From positions 138,618,096-138,682,095 of the forward strand of contig CM065802.1 in NCBI GenBank assembly GCA_033398695.1: a stretch of DNA of 64,000 bases, given 5' to 3'. The notes below the pieces were generated by a model, which was not told the DNA's origin, made no database searches, and saw only the letters and a list, made by a program, of their open reading frames with translations. Positions 44,726-55,459 of the stretch are shown here, piece by piece. The position numbers were made by a program, and so were the translations under genes. Source of the DNA: Orobanche coerulescens. Its lineage: Eukaryota > Streptophyta > Magnoliopsida > Lamiales > Orobanchaceae. Every line of letters begins with the position of its first letter. Position 1 is the first letter of the stretch.

Positions 44726-45513
44726 CAGTGGCCCAGCTCACCACACTTGAGACAAGCATCCTTCTTCTTCTTGTTCTTCGGAACCATCGAGGCCTTGCCC
44801 TTTCCCTTAAAGTCCTAGGCTTGTGGTCCCGTCCGCTTCTTGGTCATTTTCTTCTTGTTCTTAGACCTTCGAGGTCCAGAAGAAATCACAAGAGCAGACT
44901 CCTTCATCCGCGGAGTCTTCATCTGAGACTGAGCGGTCACAAGTTTGTTCATTAGCCCAGCTAAATTACATGCAATCTCATTGCAGTTAAAGTTTATAAC
45001 AAACTGTGAGAAGGAATCAGGAAGAGACTGTAGGATAAGGTCGGTTTGGAGAGAAGTATCCATTTTAAAATCAAGAGCCTCCAATCTCTCGATCATGTAT
45101 ATCATTTTGAGGACGTGTTCCCCAACCTTCTCACCTTCCTTCATCCTTGCACCGAACAGTTGCTTGGATATCTCATATCTAGCAGTTCTGCTGTGCTCAC
45201 CATAAAGCTCGGTTAAGTGAGATAGACTCTGCCTTGCAGAAGTCATTTTCTCATGAGCTCTCTGAAGCTCATTAGACATAGAAGCCATCATATATGCACG
45301 GACTTTTACGTCATCCTTAACCCACTTTTCATGGTTTTCGATCTCTTCCTGATTGGCTCTGGTCTGCACAGGAGGCGCCGGGATGTCCGTGTCCAAGAAG
45401 TATCCCAGTGCCTCTATACTGAGGACAATTATCAGATTGCGGAGCCAGTCCACAAAGTTAGGTCTAATCAGGGTGTTCTTCTCGAGTAGAATTGCGAGTG
45501 GATTCATTGTCAT
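44726..45513 (-). pseudogene. Copia-E gag
   Basis: From ATG 45513: MTMNPLAILLEKNTLIRPNF then WLRNLIIVLSIEALGYFLD, the standard N-terminal region of Copia gag (UBN2-type). It continues through LTELYGEHSRTARYEISKQL, EGEKVGEHVLKMIYMIERLE and a Lys-rich tail. TAG at 44815 stops it where Copia-D has a Lys codon. The same frame continues to the zinc knuckle (CLKCGELGH), which Copia-D interrupts at 44726-44730. Confidence 0.85.
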
Positions 45514-47339
45514 ATTGAGAGTTATGTCTGCATTAAGTATAACAAATTAATTAGTGACTTGTTATATTATGATCCGAGTATAGAATTAAGGTCTTTTCAA
45601 TTCTTGTTACCCAGCTCCCACTATTTTTATCGGAACAACACACTCTCATGTGAAATCCGGATGTATCGTTGTTGTACTTCATAGTGGTGATCGAGTTCTT
45701 TATAAATCTTAATAGAGGGCAACCGAACAGGTTTCTAGTCTATTAATTTTCATAAAGTGGTGTCCAACACCAACCCATCTAATGGATGATTCGATCTTCT
45801 TTTTCCCCTTGTTCACTCCCCTCAACCTATACGGTTTCTATGGTTCGTGAACAAGTTAAGTTTATACCATCGACGCAAATCAGTTTCACAATTGAATCTT
45901 ATCCGGCAACCTATCAGGTTTCTATGGATAAAATTTGCTCCAACCGAAGGCATCCAATGCGCTCCCGGTAATTTATCCGTCCTCCCCGAACGACTATCCC
46001 GATAACTCGTAAGCATAGCACATCCGGTTTGGATTTCAATTTCCCGAAAGCTCGATGGAGGGAAGGAAAACCTTGAAACCTTATAAACTTAATAATTTGT
46101 TGTGGGAGAATTTTCGCGATTAACGTTACACTTTGCACATTAATCATTTTAGCGCTTTCGTTACATTCATACAATATGAAACAACCATTCACAACCTAGT
46201 TGCTACCAACATGTGGTTCATGGATCGTTCCTAGAAAACAAAAACTCCGTAATCTAATTACAAGTCTTCGTCTTGAATCTTACTCTTCTCGAAACGGATC
46301 TTCCTCCGGTCTTCGTCATTACATATAAATTTTACATTGAAAAATTGCATCCTAGATACAAATATTTCTAGTAAAATAAATAGGCTCAAAACGGCCTTTA
46401 CAACCCAATCGAATAAAACGAACGATTCAAACTAAGTCCATGAACCACATCCCCATTCAAAAGCATTCATCCAATAAATACTCAATAAATGGATAGCGAG
46501 AAGATTACATATGATCCAATCAATAATCAACAATAAATAGAATTGATCCAATCAATTCAACAATAATCGACAATTTAATTTTCGTCCGTAGTGTACCCTT
46601 AAAATATTTTCTTTGAATTTTCCTTCATCCAAAATTCCAAATTAATGATTTTAATACAGGAAAATTCAATAATCGAAAATATCTTAAAAACGAGACCCGA
46701 CGACTGAAACCGCGCACAGAAGACTGTGCACCGCCCGGCGGCTACAGTGCCACGCCCGACGGCTATAGGACGCGCCCGGCTCTGCAGAAAGAGGGCCCGA
46801 CCATGCCGGGACACGCCGGCAGATACAAAGACGTACCCATCCGGATACGGCAAGTGCTCGGCAGATACGTAATGCGCTCGGCCGGATCAGGCGAGCACTC
46901 GGCTGATACAACGCGCTCGGCAGATACTGCAAGCGCTCGTCGGATACGGCGAGCACTCGGCTCGATCAAAGAACGCGCTGATCGACTTCGGCGAATACGG
47001 CAAGCGTCCGCCACGGTCCGGACGTGTTTCGCACGCTGTCGGCGAATACAAGAAGCGCCCGCCACAGCCGACGTGCTCGGCCACACTCGGCGATTGTATG
47101 GAAAATCATCCAACGATTCGACATACTCGTTTTGGGAGATTTCTAAATTCTGTTATTCCCGATCCGAATATTATTAATATAAATCATATTTCCAAGAAAA
47201 ACTTGATTTATACCATAACATAAAATCACGAAAAACGACACTACTTTAACAATAAAATATCTACGATTATCAAAGTGATTCTAAATCACAAAATAAGCAT
47301 TCCAAATGCTCAATATCGTATATACGATCGCAAGACCTC
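45514..47339 (-). other. Copia-E leader with GC-rich tandem repeat
   Basis: Untranslated leader homologous to that of Copia-D except for 46685-47105. That block is GC-rich and in 46851-46971 has six degenerate units of 18-22 bp built on GCTCGGCAGATAC and CACTCGGCTGATAC. The frames running through it (for example 46763-47113) have no recognisable domain. Confidence 0.65.
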
Positions 47340-47351
47340 GCTCTGATACCA
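47340..47351 (-). other. Primer-binding site of Copia-E
   Basis: Sense TGGTATCAGAGC, an exact initiator tRNA-Met complement, next to the 5' LTR at 47353. Confidence 0.9.
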
Positions 47352-47352
47352 C

Positions 47353-48984
47353 TGTTGGGATTCGGTGCCTAAAACGAAGGCCCAGCGGAAGTGGTAAAAT
47401 GAAAATTAATTCGATACGAATCCCTACGAGGATCGATCGAGCTACGCATGTACGAATATAAAATAAACAAATGAAGATTCGAAATCATATCCTTGTCGTC
47501 TGTTGATTATATGGAGTTCCTTCTCTTGAGCTATTCCCCAAACGATCCAAAGTGCTCCAAGCCCTTGGATGATCCAACGCCGAAAAAACGCTTCTCTACT
47601 TGTCACGCGTCGGAGAAACGAACGGAATGACAACACTCGATTAACCTCTAAGGTTACGGCTAGAATCAAGTGATGAAGCTTTTATTATAACACTCTAAGT
47701 GTTGTAATTTATATCTCTCAATATATCTTGAATTTTCTCCAAGAGAACTCAAGAATAAAATGAAGAAGATGATGAAGACTTGAGAAGAATAATATTCTCT
47801 CTCTCTATTCTTTCCTCACTCCTGATATTCACGTATGGAATCAAGTGAATAGAAAAGAGAAGTCTTCCTCTTTTATTCTATTCCTTTTCACATGATACAA
47901 CTCATCATATAAGTGATCAACCCCACCATTAAAAGATACCATGACCCCAATGTCTTTATCACTCAATAAAGAATGAAATAAAGACAAAATAAATGTGGGT
48001 GGAAAAAGAGGGGGGCGGCTATGTGGATGAATCGGACAAGTTCAGTTCGTTTCGAACTCCCGTGAGTCCAAACAGATAAACTCTGATTCCGTTCCGATGT
48101 ATTTATATCGATTAATTAATCATATCAAATACATAATGACATAATTAATATCTCCAAGAAATAATTATATTCATGAATTAAATTTAATCACCCAGTAATT
48201 TATTTAATCCATTAGGCCGTAAATCAATTTATCCAATAAATCAATTTATCCAATAAATCAATTTAGACATCCAATGTCCCAAATTAGATATCCAATATCT
48301 AATATTCATAATGAGAGAATAAGCTTGATTCATTCCATCGTCAATCCTATTGCGCGACTCGGTAGGTTCGTATCAGTCAGCAATGGGAGGTACCAAAGAG
48401 TAGTAGCACCACCTAGCCAGCCTGGCGACCTACAGTGTACCCCAACTGAGAACAAATGATTGGGATCATTCAAGAACCATTTTGTCGTGAATACCAGTAT
48501 ACGTATAAACCCTTCTTTTATATGTCCCGATCAAGTTATAGGGTCATGGTCAGTCAAACCCTATCTGTACTTGACGTTATGCATGCGTTAATGCAAAACG
48601 AGATCATCGAGCTTTCGTGTATCTAATACAACTAGCTCCAATGCTTTGGCCAAAGACTTATGATCTTATCTGCCAATAACCGCATAGGACATATAACCCA
48701 TTCACTAACGGGAGAAAGAATTCTATCTCGGTATTCAGTAGGACCTGCTACTTGCCCGTCAAGATGCACGTCGAGGTTGACCCCCGCCTTCTGGTTTATA
48801 GGGTCGAACTACTCTAATGAAAATCTTGACATCACAAGCACATCCCTACTAAATCCTCAAGTCGAAGGTTCGCGAATACCTATCACAACCTTTCGATTCC
48901 GTCATTGACTGTCCCGGAGTGAAATCCGTGTGACGAATCGAGGGTGAGTCGGTTCGAGTATACTAATCCAATTAGTATACCTAT
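47353..48984 (-). repeat. 5' LTR of Copia-E, first part
   Basis: Begins TGTTGGGATTC in plus orientation and runs to CCTAT (48980-48984), where Tekay-F is inserted. It continues at 59915-60268. It holds the 82-aa antisense frame (48660-48908), while the 61-aa sense frame of other copies is cut by Tekay-F. Confidence 0.92.
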
Positions 48985-50220
48985 TGTAATATCCGTAACT
49001 TTCCATTTTTAGCAGTTTCCATTTTTGGTGTATGTCTATTTTTATCGCCTCGCTTGTAACCGTTTCGACATTTTGAATCTACTTTATTCTTGGAGTTTTT
49101 CCAATTGGACGAGTTTTGGTGATGTTTTCACGTGATTTCATTTTATGACATGTTTTGCCGTATGAACGTTCGATTCTCGTAAAACTCGTTCGTTTTCGTT
49201 GTTTCTTGGTTTGTACAAGTTCGTATGATTGAGTTGGTCGTGTGGAGACTTTCAGTTCGTTGATCCGACGTCGTTTCGTGATTTTCGGTCACTTGGGCCA
49301 TTTTTGTAATTTCCTAATAGTTTAGGGAATCTCATTTTCGTTGTCGCATTACGGACCCTCCGGTGGTCGGAATTATATTTTCTTTTAGCGCTTAGCTCCG
49401 TCGTCTGGTATGCTTCGTGTTTATGTTTCTGGATTCTGACCTCGTCGTGCGTTTCGTGTATTGTACCTTCGACAGCAGCGTTAGATTGGAGTAGTGACTG
49501 GGAGGAGCATTTGGCCTTAATTGAGTTTACTTATAATAATAGCTGGCACGCGTCGATTAAGATGGCACCATATGAGGCACTTTATGGCCGACATTGCCGA
49601 TCGCCGATATGTTGGGATGAGCCGTCCGATCTAGTTGGCACCGAGCCAGACCTTGTGTTAGAGACGAGGGAGAAAGTTGAATTGATTAGAAAGAGAATGT
49701 TGGCTGCTCAGAGTCGACAAAAGTCTTATGCGGATGTTAGGCGTCGACCTTTGGAGCTTGAGGTAGGAGATCATGTTCTGTTGAGAGTGTCTCTGACGAA
49801 GGGAGTTTTCCGTTTTGGGAAAAATAGGAAGCTCAGCCCGAGATATATTGGGCCTTTCGAGATATTGGAGAGAGTCGGCGAGTTGGCATACCGTTTGGCT
49901 TTGCCTCCGTCGCTAAGTCATGTTCATAGCGTATTTCACGTTTCCCAGTTGAGGAAGTACATCCCGGACCCGTCTCACATTATTGATTTTGGAGATGTGG
50001 AGATCGAGAAACATGTTACGTTTGAGGAGAGGCCCATCAGAATTTTGGGGCGTCGCGACAAGCAGTTAAGGCACACAACCATTCCTTTGGTTAAGGTGCA
50101 ATGGTCGAGGCACGGAGTAGAAGAAGCGACGTGGGAGTTAGAGGAGGATATGCGTTCGAGGCATCCCGAACTTTTTGATTCTTAAGTTCCGGGACGAAAC
50201 TTTATTTTAGAGGGGGAGAA
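48985..50220 (+). repeat. Chimeric unit 1: LTR head plus integrase tail
   Basis: The first 497 bp match the LTR start up to GCAGCGT (51946-51952 in the full LTR). The sequence then jumps to TTAGATTGGAGTAG of integrase (57425 onward) through the stop and polypurine tract. GCGT is shared by both parents at the join. The palindrome array and TATA box of the LTR are excluded. Confidence 0.9.
49511..50185 (+). pseudogene. Integrase tail copy 1 with chromodomain
   Basis: 224 codons open to the stop, in the frame SSDWEEHLALIEFTYNNSWH, with GPFEILERVGELAYRLALPP and the chromodomain (IRILGRRDKQLRHTTIPLVK, WELEEDMRSRHPELFDS). It starts with TTG rather than ATG and lacks the zinc and catalytic regions, so it is a duplicated fragment, not a gene. 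Confidence 0.88.
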
Positions 50221-51456
50221 TGTAATATCCGTAACTTTTCATTTTTAACAGTTTCCATTTTTGGTGTATGTCTATTTTTTTCGACTCGCTTGTAACCGTT
50301 TCGACATTTTGAATCTACTTTATTCTTGGAGTTTTTCCAATTGGACGAGTTTTGGTGATGTTTTCACGTGATTTCATTTTATGACATGTTTTGCCGTATG
50401 AACGTTCGATTCTCGTAAAACTCGTTCGTTTTCGTTGTTTCTTGGTTTGTACAAGTTCGTATGATTGAGTTGGTCGTGTGGAGACTTTCAGTTCGTTGAT
50501 CCGACGTCGTTTCGTGATTTTCGGTCACTTGGGCCATTTTTGTAATTTCCTAATAGTTTAGGGAATCTCATTTTCGTTGTCGCATTACGGACCCTCCGGT
50601 GGTCGGAATTATATTTTCTTTTAGCGCTTAGCTCCGTCGTCTGGTATGCTTCGTGTTTATGTTTCTGGATTCTGACCTCGTCGTGCGTTTCGTGTATTGT
50701 ACCTTCGACAGCAGCGTTAGATTGGAGTAGTGACTGGGAGGAGCATTTGGCCTTAATTGAGTTTACTTATAATAATAGCTGGCACGCGTCGATTAAGATG
50801 GCACCATATGAGGAACTTTATGGCCGACGTTGCCGATCGCCGATATGTTGGGATGAGCCGTCCGATCTAGTTGGCACCGAGCCAGACCTTGTGTTAGAGA
50901 CGAGGGAGAAAGTTGAATTGATTAGAAAGAGAATGTTGGCTGCTCAGAGTCGACAAAAGTCTTATGTGGATGATAGGCGTCGACCTTTGGAGTTTGAGGT
51001 GGGAGATCATGTTCTGTTGAGAGTGTCTCCGACGAAGGGAGTTTTCCGTTTTGGGAAAAAGAGGAAGCTCAGCCCGAGATATATTGGGCCTTTCGAGATA
51101 TTGAAGAGAGTCGGCGAGTTGGCATACCGTTTAGCTTTGCCTCCATCGCTAAGTCATGTTCATAGCGTATTTCACGTTTCCCAGTTGAGGAAGTACATCC
51201 CGGACCCGTCTCACATTATTGATTTTGGAGATGTGGAGATCGAGAAAGATGTTACGTTTGAGGAGAGGCCCGTCAGAATTTTGGGGCGTCGCGACAAGCA
51301 GTTAAGCCACACAACCATTCCTTTGGTTAAGGTGCAATGGTCGAGGCACGGAGTAGAAGAAGCGGCGTGGGAGTTAGAGGAGGATATGCGTTCGAGGCAT
51401 CCCGAACTTTTTGATTCTTAAGTTCCGGGACGAAACTTTATTTTAGAGGGGGAGAA
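50221..51456 (+). repeat. Chimeric unit 2: LTR head plus integrase tail
   Basis: Exactly as long as unit 1 (1236 bp), with the same GCGT join (about 50714-50718). Its LTR start carries ATTTTTTTCGACTCG where unit 1 and the full 5' LTR have ATTTTTATCGCCTCG. Confidence 0.9.
50747..51421 (+). pseudogene. Integrase tail copy 2 with chromodomain
   Basis: 224 codons, nearly identical to copy 1 and to 57407-58129, with small differences such as EELYGRRCR and EEAAWELEED. It stays open, as expected for a recent duplicate. Confidence 0.88.
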
Positions 51457-51991
51457 TGTAATATCCGTAACTTTCCATTTTTAGCAGTTTCCATTTTTGG
51501 TGTATGTCTATTTTTATCGCCTCGCTTGTAACTGTTTCGACATTTTGAATCTACTTTATTCTTGGAGTTTTCCAATTGGACGAGTTTTGGTGATGTTTTC
51601 ACGTGATTTCATTTTATGACATGTTTTGCCGTATGAACATTCGATTCTCGTAAAACTCGTTCGTTTTCGTTGTTTCTTGGTTTGTACAAGTTCGTATGAT
51701 TGAGTTGGTCGTGTGGAGACTTTCAGTTCGTTGATCCGACGTCGTTTCGTGATTTTCGATCACTTGGGCCATTTTTGTAATTTCCTAATAGTTTAGGGAA
51801 TCTCATTTTCGTTGTCGCATTACGGACCCTCCGGTGGTCGGAATTATATTTTCTTTTAGCGCTTAGCTCCATCGTCTGGTATGCTTCGTGTTTATGTTTC
51901 TGGATTCTGACCTCGTCGTGCGTTTCGTGTATTGTACCTTCGACAGCAGCGTACTGCTGATGTGAGCAGCAGTACTGAACTGCTGCGTAGG

Positions 51992-52168
51992 TAGCGCACG
52001 CTACTCCTATTGCCTTGCGTGCGCTACTGATGTGCAGTTAGCGTGCGCTAACTCGTTATTGTTAGCGTGCGCTAGCGAGTGGCAGCAGTAGCTAATGGAC
52101 CGGTTACAGCCCCGTTAGCGCGCGCTATCTATGTTAGTTAGCGTGCGCTAACTTCACATTTATATAAG
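51992..52168 (+). promoter_or_regulatory. Phased palindrome array and TATA box of Tekay-F 5' LTR
   Basis: Palindromes start at 51992 (TAGCGCACGCTA), 52015 (TTGCGTGCGCTA), 52039, 52063, 52116 (TAGCGCGCGCTA) and 52139. Spacings are 23, 24, 24, 53 and 23. TTTATATAAG (52159-52168) starts 9 bp after the last copy. Read from the TATA side, the layout 23, gap, then four copies equals that of Tekay-B. Confidence 0.85.
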
Positions 52169-52412
52169 TCAGCGGGCAGTTCAGAAACAGCAGGTTTATT
52201 ATTTTCTCTTCGTTTCTTCGACGTGCGACCTCAGAGGCGATTTACACCGGTAGTAGTCGGAGTTCTCTTCAAATTCCATCACGGTAGAATCGAGCCATCA
52301 CATCATAATCAGCATAATCACCCTTCATCAGCCGAATTCAAGGAACCGTCGTTTTCCACCCGGACCGTTCGTAGTCGTGTTTCACTTCCGTTTCTTCAAG
52401 AATGTCTCAAAG

Positions 52413-52825
52413 GCAAGTACTTTACATTTGTTACATGTTCTAGTATTTGAATTATGGCTATATGTGGTTGTTGTGGGAGGATATGTGTATATTCACCTAG
52501 GGACGGTCCGACAGGGCCTCTAGGGATACGTATTGCCATGTGTGTGCATATCACGAACTGTGGTTAACCACCCAGGGATGTCCGACGGGGCTCTGCGGGA
52601 TACGGTGGCCGTGAGTCATGTACCAAGGTTAACTTTGAATTGTTTTGGTTGGAGAAAATGTGTTTTGTGCTTGTGCATCGTAAATATTCCGGAATATAAA
52701 ATGTTTTCTAAAATGAGTTTTTGGCGCATATATTCATCTGATTAGAATGTAGTTCTAATGGATTGTACTTGCACTACCAGTTGTCGCTAACTCCTTAAAT
52801 GGGGGAAATACTTTTTGTATTTCAG
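52413..52825 (+). other. Putative GC-AG intron in Tekay-F 5' LTR, 413 nt
   Basis: Donor CTCAAAG/GCAAGTAC and acceptor TACTTTTTGTATTTCAG/GT, a strong pyrimidine-tract acceptor preceded by GGGGGAAA. Conserved in A, B and C at corresponding places. Splicing is inferred. Confidence 0.5.
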
Positions 52826-53207
52826 GTATTGATCGTGGGGACAAGCGAGCACTCGAGCCGTATGAGGATGATGGGCAAGCATGATATTGTCCAGTAGTCG
52901 ATTCTTGGTGTTTTGTTTTGTCGATTATGGTTGGTGTATTGTTTTGGGATTTTTGTATTATAAAATTGGTTTAAGTACTCGAGTACTTCCCGTTTGAATT
53001 GTTAATGTTGTGTCCCCGTTTTGGAGAAATGGATTTGATGTCAGACTTTATTTGTCGATTGTAGCCTTTTATTTGAATTGTCGTTTTTGTTAATGATTGT
53101 TGGTCGTTGTCGAACGTCTTGTTTGGTACGTTAGCCTGGTGGATTCCACAGTGTGGGGTCCACGGCGCTGTAATATGCCCTGAATATCTTGGGGGTGTTA
53201 CAGAATA

Positions 53208-53219
53208 TGGTATCAGAGC
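53208..53219 (+). other. Primer-binding site of Tekay-F
   Basis: TGGTATCAGAGC, exact initiator tRNA-Met complement, five bases after the LTR end. Confidence 0.92.
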
Positions 53220-53326
53220 TTAGGTTTATGGATACCTAGGCTGTCGGTTATTTGGGTCTAGTTAAGTGTCGTTTTTTGTTTGGGACAGTATCACTGATAT
53301 GCCATCATCTCAGTACGTCGGTGCTC

Positions 53327-53430
53327 ATAAGTTTTTCCTAACTTGACTCGTTTCACCGTTCTGTTCTATTCCTGTCTTAGTATCTTGTTGTGTTTTGCGT
53401 TTGAATTGTACTTACCCATTACTTCTTCAG
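53327..53430 (+). other. Leader intron homologue of Tekay-F with mutated donor, 104 nt
   Basis: Tekay-C has TGCTCGTAAGTTTTCC at the donor; F has TGCTCATAAGTTTTTCC, so GT has become AT. The acceptor TTACTTCTTCAG is intact. If the intron is real, F can no longer splice it normally. Confidence 0.35.
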
Positions 53431-53431
53431 A

Positions 53432-54418
53432 ATTCCTACTGGTAGAGGACGCGGACGCAGTCGCGGACGCGGTAGGGGACGTGGCGCAGCCGGTGGGGCG
53501 GCCATGTCCGATCACTCGGGAACTGATTCGGCGATGCCTTCTTTGTCGAACAGTGTTCCCCTTAGTTCCGGAGGTCAGCAGGACCAATCTGCTAGCTCCG
53601 GTAATGCACATGAGAATGTTGGAGTGGCCAACATTTTGCAGCAAGTAGCGAACCAGATGACGCTACTGACTCAGGCCATTTTGGTCGGCCAGGCTAATGC
53701 TAACCCGGTTCCGCCTACTGGATCCGGCAATGATAAGTTACTTCAGGACGTGATTCGTATGCGTCCTCCGTAGTTTGATGGTGCTTCCGACCCTTCCGAT
53801 TGGGAGAATTGGCTATTCGAGATGGAGAAAGTGTTTGAGGCTGCTAATTGTTCTGAGGAGAGGAAAGTACCCATTGCTCAGTACTTCCTCGCCAAAGAGG
53901 CAGCAACGTGGTGGCAAGCGGTGAAACCGCGTGACCGGGCAGCCACGTGGGCAGAGTTTCGGGATATGATGGAAGATGAATTTTGCCCATGGCCAGTGAA
54001 AGAGGGGAGGATCCGAGCCTTCTTTGAGGCTAAGCCCCAAGATGTTCCTATTTCTCAAGCTATCAAGGACTACAATCAACAGCTGCATTATGTGAGGAAC
54101 CAAGTCCGAGATGAGCTTGATAAGATCCGCCACTTTGATATGCGGATGAAACCGAGGGTGCGCCACTACATGTCTGGTCTGGGGTGCACGACTTTGAAAG
54201 AATATCAGAATAAGGCGATGGCTTATGAGATGTCGTTTTCTGCGACATAGACGGCAACCGAAGGAAAGAAACAGAAGACCGCCGGTCAGTTTTCGGGAGG
54301 CAAGTCAGGAGGGTATCCGAAGGCTCAGTCTGGTTCGCGAGTCTTCGGGAGTCAGTCGCCATCAGTTGGGCGAGGAAACGGTTCTAGGTCTGCTCCTACT
54401 GGTTCCGTTCGTGGTCCT
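53432..54418 (+). pseudogene. Tekay-F gag, start codon lost and two stops
   Basis: The homologous start codon is ATT (53432-53434) after TTCTTCAGA, where A has ATG. The frame then reads TGRGRGRSRGRGRGRG, SDHSGTDSAMPSLSNS, WENWLFEMEKVFEAANCS, FLAKEAATWWQAVKPRDR, ISQAIKDYNQQLHYV and TLKEYQNKAMAYEM. TAG at 53771-53773 replaces a Gln codon (RPP-stop-FDG) and TAG at 54248-54250 lies in the linker. There is no frameshift. The next in-frame ATG is 53504. Confidence 0.85.
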
Positions 54419-55441
54419 ATGTGCATCAACTGTAGTCGTCCGGGCCACATGATGAGTGAGTGTGATAGGCCTCCGATTCAGTGTCTTGCTTGTGGTCGGA
54501 TGGGTCATCGTGCTAAGTTTTGTACCGATGCAGCTCGAGCTCCAGTTACTCAGATATCAGCCCCAGCTGCGGGAGAGCCGAGTGTTAATCAGGCACCGAC
54601 AGTTCCTCAGCCGCAGCAGAGTTTTGGTAGAGGTCGAGGATGTGGACAGCCTTCTAGAGGGGGAGCTTCTAGCGCGGGGTCTGTTCCGCCCCAGGTTTAT
54701 GAGATGAGACGAGCAGGAGACCCAGACGCGACGGTGGCTACAGGTACCGTTCACATCCTTGACCATCCTGTTTCCGTATTATTCGATTCTGGTGCTACGC
54801 ATTCTTTCATATCTATGGATTGTGTGCGTCGTCTGCATATTAATTGCTTGGTTGCGAGTGAACCATTTGTTGTTAAACTGCCTAGTTGGAATAGCATCGT
54901 GGGGGATCGTGAGATTAGAGATTTTCCAATGAGTATCGCGGGGAGGGTTTGGCCTTCGAATCTAATTGCGGTAGATATTAGAGATGAGGATTTAATTCTG
55001 GGTGAGGATTGGCTGGACCGTCATGGGGCGATCATGAATTATAGAACGAGAACCGTTTCGATGTTAGCCTCTGACGGTACCGAGCAATCTTTTGTGGGGC
55101 GTAAGCGGAGTAGCCAGAGACTTCTGATCAGCGCCTTGAGGGCGGTGAGACTTCTTCGAGGAGGTTGCACGGGCTATTGGTGTTATGCTTTGAGACCGGA
55201 AGAAGGGAGAGTCGAGCTCTCGTCTATTCCGGTAGTGTGTGAGTATCCCGATGTCTTTCCAGACGAGTTGCCGGGTTTTCCGCCGGACCGAGAAGTTGAG
55301 TTTACCGTCGACTTAGAGCCGGGTGCAGCACCGATCTCTAAGACGCCATACCATATGGCGCCTGCCGAGATGCTTGAGTTGAAGAAACAGTTGGGAGAGT
55401 TGCTAGACATGGGGTATATTCGACCGAGCACTTCACCTTAG
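54419..55441 (+). pseudogene. Tekay-F zinc knuckles, protease and RT start
   Basis: 340 aa in the gag frame. Two intact CCHC knuckles (CINCSRPGHMMSEC, CLACGRMGHRAKFC), protease [12 protein letters not shown] near residue 122, ending with RT start [20 protein letters not shown] and TAG at 55439-55441, where A, B and C have Trp (SPWGAPV or SPWGVPV). Catalytic motif and knuckles are the best preserved of the four Tekay copies. Confidence 0.9.
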
Positions 55442-55459
55442 GGCGCACCGGTCCTGTTT

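Larger units (their letters stand above)
51457..53202 (+). repeat. 5' LTR of Tekay-F
   Basis: 1746 bp, TGTAATATCCG to GGGGGTGTTACA. Modules in order: head (also in units 1 and 2), palindrome array, TATA box, leader exon, candidate GC-AG intron (52413-52825) with two CCGACRGGGCYCT units (about 52495-52612), and terminal part beside the primer site. Confidence 0.95.

Noticed and set aside
46763..47177. Open frames of 116 and 124 aa in the Copia-E leader as proteins
   Set aside because: They arise on both strands of a GC-rich repeat where stop codons are rare, and show no domain.
49511..51421. Two separate integrase/chromodomain genes
   Set aside because: They lack an ATG, the zinc domain and the catalytic core, and are tandem fragments fused to LTR heads.
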